A stretch of 9,573 nt of DNA from positions 1-9,573 of the forward strand of contig CANPZR010000087.1 of NCBI GenBank assembly GCA_947589175.1. Reading direction: 5' to 3'. This stretch comes from an uncultured Lachnospiraceae bacterium (lineage in GTDB: Bacteria; Bacillota; Clostridia; Lachnospirales; Lachnospiraceae). The stretch's first letter is position 1; each line of letters begins with the position of its first letter. Made by a program: the position numbers and the translations under genes. The notes under the pieces are model-generated. The model saw nothing but the letters and a program-made list of their open reading frames with translations. It made no database searches and was not told the DNA's origin. Shown here one piece after another: positions 5,368 to 9,573 of this stretch.

Positions 5368-6447
5368 TTACAATAATGCCAGCACAAGAATCGGGTAGTG
5401 CCAGAGGTAGATACCGTAGCTCTTTCGCCCTAACAGGGACAATAGGGGCAGGACGCGCCGTGCCCTTGTGGGTTGCCGCCTTTTTTTCGTGTTCTGCGCG
5501 GTATCTATTGCCGGGACGATTTCCAAACGTTCTGCGATATAGACCGCGCAGGCGAAAAACAGGCTGATAAAGAACATGCCGCCCTGGTACAGCAGAGGGG
5601 ACTGTCCGTCCACAGTGAGAAACAGGACGGTGACCACGACCAGGAAGAGGGAGGAGAGGAGTGTTCTGATCTGCGTGTGTCCGAATGTATTGCCGCCGGC
5701 GAAAACGCCGATGTCAGAAACGGAGCTGCTCCCAAACCATGAACTGTCGCCGGATAATGGCCTGCCTTTTGATGACGCGCCATGTTCTGAAACTAACGCC
5801 CCTAAAAAGATGCCGATAAACAGGGAAAACGCCATCGTGTCGGTGCCGTAGTAGACGCGGGACGGATCCTCTCCCGGCGTGTATAGAAAAAACATTTTTC
5901 CTGCTGATAACAGCGCCAGCAGCGGAAAGACGAAGCACAGCTTTTTCTCGTCCAGGCGGACGGAGGCCTTTTTGTATAGGAGAAACAAAAAGGGCCAGAG
6001 CAGGTAGAACTGGATTTCTACGGCCAGAAACCACAGGTGGGTAAAGGGCGAGGAACAGGCCAGCCGGGAAAAGTAGGAGGCCTTTTTCGCAATCTGCCAC
6101 CAGTTGTCGTATCCTAAGAAGATGCCGCATAGTTCCTGACGGAGTCCGATCAGGAGCTCGCTCTTAGTCAGAGTCAGAAAGCAGCACACCATCATGACCA
6201 TGACAAAAAGGGACGGCATGATTTTCCGAAAACGCCTGCTATAATAAGCCCCGATGCGAAAGCTCCCCCGCTTCCAGTCCCTCTCGCCGGTCATGAACAT
6301 CAGATAGCCGGACAGTACGAAAAATAGCGGTACTCCCAGAAATCCGCCCCGGAACACGGTGGGGAATACATGATATAGGACGATTCCTGTGATGCCGATT
6401 CCCCGCAGGGCATCCAGGCCCGTTTTCTTTTGCGCGTTGTTTTCCAT
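5368..6447 (-). CDS. Acyltransferase-3 family membrane protein
   Basis: This 359-residue polytopic membrane protein is of the AT3/OafA family, which moves acyl groups, usually acetyl, across the membrane for surface glycan modification. Visible marks: LDALRGIGITGIVLYHVFP near the N-terminus, with Arg15 and the conserved His26; GGFLGVPLFFVLSGYLM (34-50); the RRFRKIMP loop (71-78); and THLWFLAVEIQFYLLWP (136-152) with Glu144. Several hydrophobic segments follow, and the protein ends with SYGIYLWHYPILVLALL. It stops immediately after this motif, where OatA-type proteins usually continue into another transmembrane helix and the SGNH domain. The next gene begins with a transmembrane helix and supplies an SGNH domain, so the pair looks like OatA divided in two. 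The start at 6447 has GGAGG at 6455-6459, 7 nt upstream. It is first in the operon, behind a consensus promoter. Confidence 0.9.
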   Translation of the reverse strand: MENNAQKKTGLDALRGIGITGIVLYHVFPTVFRGGFLGVPLFFVLSGYLMFMTGERDWKRGSFRIGAYYSRRFRKIMPSLFVMVMMVCCFLTLTKSELLIGLRQELCGIFLGYDNWWQIAKKASYFSRLACSSPFTHLWFLAVEIQFYLLWPFLFLLYKKASVRLDEKKLCFVFPLLALLSAGKMFFLYTPGEDPSRVYYGTDTMAFSLFIGIFLGALVSEHGASSKGRPLSGDSSWFGSSSVSDIGVFAGGNTFGHTQIRTLLSSLFLVVVTVLFLTVDGQSPLLYQGGMFFISLFFACAVYIAERLEIVPAIDTAQNTKKRRQPTRARRVLPLLSLLGRKSYGIYLWHYPILVLALL

Positions 6448-6471
6448 GACAACCCCTCCGATATTACAATG

Positions 6472-6507
6472 TAAACCAATTATAAAACGACGGGTTTATT
6501 ATGTCAA
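6472..6507 (-). promoter_or_regulatory. Consensus promoter of the acyltransferase operon
   Basis: On the - strand, -35 TTGACA (6502-6507), exactly 17 bp, and -10 TATAAT (6479-6484): both boxes match the sigma-A consensus perfectly. Transcription should start near 6472. An inverted repeat TAAACC (6472-6477)/GGTTTA (6493-6498) encloses the -10, one arm in the spacer and one at the start site, so a repressor site is possible. So perfect a promoter would be strong unless held down. Confidence 0.85.
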
Positions 6508-6541
6508 CCTATTTTTCGGGATTTCGATAAAAATTTTTGGG

Positions 6542-6580
6542 TTCGATTTTGATTTCGTGGGATGTAGTCGGAGTGGGAAT
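6542..6580 (+). repeat. 39-bp direct repeat, copy 1
   Basis: By eye this matches 9504-9542 with four mismatches in 39 positions (6544, 6551, 6557 and 6564). The best-conserved end carries TAGTCGGAGTGGGAAT (6565-6580), identical in both copies. An A/T-rich tract precedes both copies, so weaker similarity may extend to about 6528. It lies between the divergent acyltransferase and ATPase promoters: 34 bp beyond the acyltransferase -35 and 33 bp before the ATPase -35. No coding function is apparent. Confidence 0.8.
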
Positions 6581-6613
6581 AGGAATATGTGGGGAATATT
6601 TCTGTTATTTGTG

Positions 6614-6642
6614 TTGATACGTTTGCGCCTTTTTAGTATAAT
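6614..6642 (+). promoter_or_regulatory. Promoter of the AAA ATPase gene
   Basis: TTGATA (6614-6619), a 17-bp spacer and TATAAT (6637-6642) give a near-perfect sigma-A promoter. Transcription should start near 6649, with a leader of about 69 nt before the ATPase start. Confidence 0.8.
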
Positions 6643-6717
6643 TATAAAAGAGTAAAATTGCTTTTGAGTCAGAGAATGGTGCCGTGGGTTTGTTTGATAA
6701 AATAAAGGGAGGCGCAG

Positions 6718-8124
6718 ATGATGGGAAATATTATGAAAGAATATCCATTTAAAAGAAGTTTTTATTATGAAGCAGAAAAAGCAATAAAAAGAAATTCTAT
6801 GATTTTTATACTGGGAACAAGAAAGTGTGGGAAAACAGTATGTATGCGGCAGTTAAAGGATGCGTTTGCAAATTCTGTTTATGTTGATATGAAAACAGAT
6901 TTTAAAAGTGATGAAGAACGAGAAAATTTCATGTTTCAAGTTTTTAAAGATATATCAGATAATAAAAATGTTGTTTATCTGATTGATGAGGCCACCTATA
7001 TGCCGCTTCCTGATAAAGAAATCGCGAAAGCGGCAAGTGAGTTCAGTGAATATGATAATAAGAATACAAAAATAGTTTTTTCAGGAAGTCAGTCAAAAGC
7101 CCTGGAATTTTGGGGACATATTGCCTGTGGCGGAAATGCGGTATTTATAAGGACAGGTTTTTTGAGTTATCCGGAGTGGCTTGCCTATAAGGGCATAACG
7201 GAGGTATCAGAAAAGACATATATTGATTTTATTCTTAATACAAGACAATTTTATAAAAATTTTGAAGGAACAAAGGAGTACTTGCAGGGGTGTCTGGATG
7301 AAACTGTTATATCAAACAGAAAAGCAATAGAGTATATTGTTGGTAATTCCGTTGATGAGCTGGATGTTGAGATGCTTTTGGATGTTCTCTATGCTTCTCT
7401 TGTGAAACTTCATAATCATACAAATTATGAAAGCTTTGCAAATGAAAACCTATTTGTTACTATGCTTGATTATTATTTTAAGAAAGAACTTTCGGAAACT
7501 ACTATAAACGAGAAAAAGGAACGCGTTTCTGCCATCCTTGGCGGGCGCTATAAAAAATTCAAGGCCATGTCTGCGTATGATTGTAAAGAGGCTATGCGTT
7601 TTTTGTCAAACTGTGGCTTGACTACACTGACATATGTCTCTGATAATTTGAAGGTCGATCCGTATATTGCAGGCAAATTTTTAAAAGAATCAAATGAATT
7701 ATATCGCAAACCACAGGTTTTTGCAGCGTTCAATCTGACAATCAATTATCCTATGTTTTTTATTGATCTGGCGGAATGTGTTCTGCAGGATAAGATGGCA
7801 GATGAACTGCCAAGAGATCTTCTCGGAAGCATTGTTGAATGTCATATAAGGAGCCTGCTTCCGTCTGACGGTGCCTTTGAGTATCTTAACGAAGAAGGCA
7901 TGAAAATAGATTATATTTCTGTTGAGGGAAAAGCGTTGGAGATATCGGTTTCAAACAAACGCATGAGAGAGGTTAATCTGAAAATTCTTCCTGATGAATA
8001 TGAGAAAGTGCTTCTCACTAAGAATATGGCTGATACGACCGATGGGATAAAACGGATTCCATATTATCAGTTTATTTATGATCATTCTGAAGGAAAGGAA
8101 CTTGTTGAAAAATTAAAGGGATAA
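6718..8124 (+). CDS. AAA-type ATPase, DUF4143-like
   Basis: This 468-residue protein has the layout of the AAA_14/DUF4143 class: an N-terminal ATPase and a C-terminal domain resembling the restriction-endonuclease fold. Walker A is GTRKCGKT (33-40), Walker B is VVYLIDEA (85-92), and a sensor-like strand KIVFSGSQS (118-126) follows. In the C-terminal part, Glu374, Asp398 (KIDYISV) and Glu408 align with the E...D...ExK pattern, but the segment reads EISVSNK, so the lysine two residues after the Glu is replaced by serine. The biological role of this widespread class is not established, though it is often found in accessory regions. The GGGAGG at 6707-6712 serves either ATG at 6718 or ATG at 6721. 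The gene is much more AT-rich (about 35% GC in one sampled line) than serA or folC, suggesting acquisition. It has its own promoter and no co-directional partner in the window. Confidence 0.85.
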   Translation: MMGNIMKEYPFKRSFYYEAEKAIKRNSMIFILGTRKCGKTVCMRQLKDAFANSVYVDMKTDFKSDEERENFMFQVFKDISDNKNVVYLIDEATYMPLPDKEIAKAASEFSEYDNKNTKIVFSGSQSKALEFWGHIACGGNAVFIRTGFLSYPEWLAYKGITEVSEKTYIDFILNTRQFYKNFEGTKEYLQGCLDETVISNRKAIEYIVGNSVDELDVEMLLDVLYASLVKLHNHTNYESFANENLFVTMLDYYFKKELSETTINEKKERVSAILGGRYKKFKAMSAYDCKEAMRFLSNCGLTTLTYVSDNLKVDPYIAGKFLKESNELYRKPQVFAAFNLTINYPMFFIDLAECVLQDKMADELPRDLLGSIVECHIRSLLPSDGAFEYLNEEGMKIDYISVEGKALEISVSNKRMREVNLKILPDEYEKVLLTKNMADTTDGIKRIPYYQFIYDHSEGKELVEKLKG

Positions 8125-8190
8125 GGAATATATGGAAAGCTGACGTGTTAGTTGCATGGCAGTAGAATCAAATGAAAAGAAGTTTATATA

Positions 8191-8228
8191 TGAAACAAGG
8201 GAGGCCAGAGACGGCTTCCCTTGTTTCA
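8191..8228. terminator. Long hairpin after the ATPase gene, probable terminator
   Basis: TGAAACAAGGGA (8191-8202) pairs perfectly with TCCCTTGTTTCA (8217-8228). A G-U pair and GCC (8204-8206)/GGC (8213-8215) extend it to about 16 bp over the 6-nt loop AGAGAC. Neither side has a clean U-tract: GACTGTAGAC follows on the + strand and TATATAAACTTC on the - strand. It sits between convergent genes, where a bidirectional terminator is expected, but a structured 3' end or small RNA is also possible. Confidence 0.55.
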
Positions 8229-8234
8229 GACTGT

Positions 8235-8280
8235 AGACAAAAAGCGGCCATTAGGATACAAACCCTAATGTCGATTGTCT
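8235..8280. other. Second stem-loop in the convergent spacer
   Basis: CATTAGG (8249-8255) pairs with CCTAATG (8264-8270) over an 8-nt loop. AGACAA (8235-8240) and TTGTCT (8275-8280) can close an outer 6-bp stem across an internal loop. Read on the - strand, the inner stem is followed by GCCGC and then TTTTTG, so it may help end transcription of the secreted-protein gene, whose stop is at 8321. The remainder of 8125-8320 holds no convincing gene. Confidence 0.45.
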
Positions 8281-8320
8281 CTGTTTGGCAGCGGAAATCC
8301 AGAAATCGCCTAGAGAGGTC

Positions 8321-9403
8321 TTATAACCGGCCTGTGCCACCGCATGTGCCGCACCGGCCGCTTCCGCCGCAGCGCTTACACATTTTGCTTCCATGACAGG
8401 CTGTGCATGTCACCCAGCCGGAGCCGCCCTGTCCGTAAGTAGGAACTGACCTGCCGCCTTTTCCATTACAGGTAGGGCATAATCTGGCTCCCTTACAATA
8501 ATTGCATCTGCCGGTGCCGTAACATGCCGTACACGTTCTGTTTCCGACGCTCGGAGTGGAGCTTGGCGTATCAGACGGATTGGCAGAGGACGATGAGCCC
8601 TTAACTTTTACGGTTTTAGTCGCCGTCTGGTATTTTTTCTTGGATGCCTTGATTGTAATTTTGGTTCCCTTTTTCAAGGCGGAGGTTTTCAGGGAAAATT
8701 TCTTTCCTGTCACTTTTGCTTTTTTATATTTTTTACTTCCCACTTTTATTTTTACAGTTGCTTTTGACACAGATACGCTTCCAGTGATTTTTTTACTTCC
8801 CTGCTTTGCTGTGACAGAGTTAATTTTGATTTTTTTCTTTTTGGTAGTTTGGCTGCCTGATGGAACGTCAGAGTCATCGTCGGAACTGTTTTCATAATCA
8901 TCCGTATCATTATCGTTGCTGCTATTACTATCATTACTGTTATTATTGTTACTACTATTGCTACTGTTGTTTGCATTGTTATCATCTGGCTTGGTTTCTG
9001 GCAGCGTAATTGCGACCGGATCCGAGTATTCGTATTTGTACTGGAGAGTGTTCATGTCCACACACTGGAATTCAATGCGATAATATTTGGTGCCGCCCTC
9101 TTTTGGCGTATATTTCATTGTATTCACTGATGTCTGGCTGACACTGAACAATGCTGCCGTTGTGTCCTTGTAAGATCCGTTTTCTGTGTCGCTGACCTGG
9201 AGCATCGCGTACACGAACAGCCCTGAAGGGACAGCGGAATAGTCAAAGGAAGCGACTACGGTATCCCCTTCCAGATAAATACTAACGGATGAATCCGTGT
9301 CCTGGCTCTCCGCAAAAGCATCCGCGGAAAAGCTCATATCCAGCAAAAGCGCGGATATCAGCAATAAGGCCAGACATTTCCACCATTTCTTTTTTCTTTT
9401 CAT
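8321..9403 (-). CDS. Secreted protein with Ig-like region and six-CxxC tail
   Basis: The 360-residue product begins with a Sec signal peptide: basic KRKKKWWK, a hydrophobic core LALLLISALLL, and a likely cut after SADAFA (about 31/32). Residues 35-135 look like a beta-sandwich of FN3 or Ig type. Residues 138-180 are an Asn/Ser/Asp-rich linker. Residues 188-268 are a very Lys-rich Ig-like domain (IKINSVTAKQGSKKITGSV...TATKTVKVKG). After a Ser/Pro linker, 291-360 hold six CxxC motifs, Cys291 to Cys354, arranged as two tandem sets of C-x2-C-x5-C-x2-C-x5-C-x2-C, with GxG between many of them as in the DnaJ zinc domain. No LPxTG motif or C-terminal membrane anchor is visible, so it may be released or held by charge. 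The ATG at 9403 has AAGGAG (9412-9417) 8 nt upstream; an open extension to 9481 lacks a ribosome site and would bury the signal peptide. The specific function is unknown. Confidence 0.85.
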   Translation of the reverse strand: MKRKKKWWKCLALLLISALLLDMSFSADAFAESQDTDSSVSIYLEGDTVVASFDYSAVPSGLFVYAMLQVSDTENGSYKDTTAALFSVSQTSVNTMKYTPKEGGTKYYRIEFQCVDMNTLQYKYEYSDPVAITLPETKPDDNNANNSSNSSNNNNSNDSNSSNDNDTDDYENSSDDDSDVPSGSQTTKKKKIKINSVTAKQGSKKITGSVSVSKATVKIKVGSKKYKKAKVTGKKFSLKTSALKKGTKITIKASKKKYQTATKTVKVKGSSSSANPSDTPSSTPSVGNRTCTACYGTGRCNYCKGARLCPTCNGKGGRSVPTYGQGGSGWVTCTACHGSKMCKRCGGSGRCGTCGGTGRL

Positions 9404-9437
9404 AATAATTTCTCCTTTCGTGTATGAATTTTTTTCT

Positions 9438-9443
9438 ATTATA
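9438..9443 (-). promoter_or_regulatory. Probable -10 box of the secreted-protein gene
   Basis: A perfect TATAAT on the - strand, about 35 bp before the gene start, would begin transcription near 9431. No good -35 is found at 16-18 bp (ACCAAT at 17 bp). This suggests dependence on an activator or another contact, or that this is not the promoter. Confidence 0.5.
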
Positions 9444-9465
9444 CAATATCGTCCTGGAAAATTGG

Positions 9466-9480
9466 TGTGCTGGCTGCACA
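9466..9480. promoter_or_regulatory. Inverted repeat near the missing -35
   Basis: TGTGC (9466-9470) and GCACA (9476-9480) are inverted around a 5-bp gap, at about where the -35 of the secreted-protein gene should be and just beyond. It could be an operator or activator site. It is short enough to be chance. Confidence 0.3.
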
Positions 9481-9503
9481 ATAATTCAAAAAATTTTTTT
9501 TAT

Positions 9504-9542
9504 TTTGATTTTTATTTCATGGGATATAGTCGGAGTGGGAAT
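9504..9542 (+). repeat. 39-bp direct repeat, copy 2
   Basis: This is the partner of 6542-6580, in the same orientation and 2962 bp away. The identical core is TAGTCGGAGTGGGAAT (9527-9542), and an A/T tract precedes it. It lies upstream of the secreted-protein gene on the - strand and would also precede anything on the + strand to the right. The last bases (9543-9573) contain TATAAT at 9561-9566, possibly the -10 of a gene beyond the window, but no -35 is convincing. Confidence 0.8.
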
Positions 9543-9573
9543 GGATAATTGTATCACAGTTATAATGAAAAAA

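Noticed and set aside
8172..8396. Short + strand frame after the ATPase gene
   Set aside because: Crosses two hairpins and the 3' end of the opposing secreted-protein gene; no motif and no ribosome site.
9404..9481. N-terminal extension of the secreted protein to 9481
   Set aside because: Would place 26 residues before a good signal peptide and overlap the -10 box; AAGGAG at 9412-9417 supports the start at 9403.
6542..9542. Insertion sequence or integrative element
   Set aside because: No transposase, integrase or terminal inverted repeats are visible; only the direct repeat supports an inserted segment, so it is reported as an observation, not as a mobile element.

Overview
The window reads as chromosomal DNA from a Gram-positive anaerobe of the Clostridia, most likely a Lachnospiraceae-type gut bacterium. 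This rests on the serC-serA pair with a short ACT-domain SerA, strong AGGAG-type ribosome sites, sigma-A promoters with 17-bp spacers, and the style of the split HipA proteins and the secreted CxxC-rich protein. The genus cannot be fixed from the sequence. No rRNA, tRNA, CRISPR array or transposase gene was seen.

Layout. Positions 1-1822 hold the end of serC, a highly structured 130-nt junction, serA and a good intrinsic terminator: a serine biosynthesis operon on the + strand. Positions 1854-3127 (- strand) hold a two-gene split HipA kinase module (HipS-like then HipT-like, ATGA overlap). It has its own consensus promoter with an operator-like dyad, but no adjacent HipB antitoxin gene. It is transcribed divergently from folC (3339-4640, +), the Mur-ligase-type folylpolyglutamate/dihydrofolate synthase. 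folC ends in a 7-bp convergent overlap with an envelope acylation operon read from the right: a membrane acyltransferase-3 gene (5368-6447, -) followed by an extracytoplasmic SGNH esterase-like gene (4634-5353, -). Together they look like OatA split at the membrane-domain/SGNH border.

Positions 6448-9573 look more accessory. An AT-rich gene (6718-8124, +; about 35% GC in one sampled line against about 63% in one folC line) encodes an AAA-type ATPase of the DUF4143-like class. It is followed by a hairpin-rich spacer. Facing it is a - strand gene (8321-9403) for a secreted protein with Ig/FN3-like regions, an Asn/Asp/Ser-rich linker and a C-terminal array of six CxxC motifs.

A 39-bp imperfect direct repeat occurs at 6542-6580 and 9504-9542. 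Each copy lies about 35-40 bp upstream of the presumed -35 region of a - strand envelope or secreted-protein gene. It also brackets the ATPase/secreted-protein segment. It could be a shared regulatory site, a dispersed repeat or an insertion boundary.

The observations most worth a second look are the structured serC-serA junction with its possible 9-bp loop pseudoknot, the HipB-less hipST module with an operator-like dyad, the 39-bp repeat pair, and the exported tandem CxxC array.
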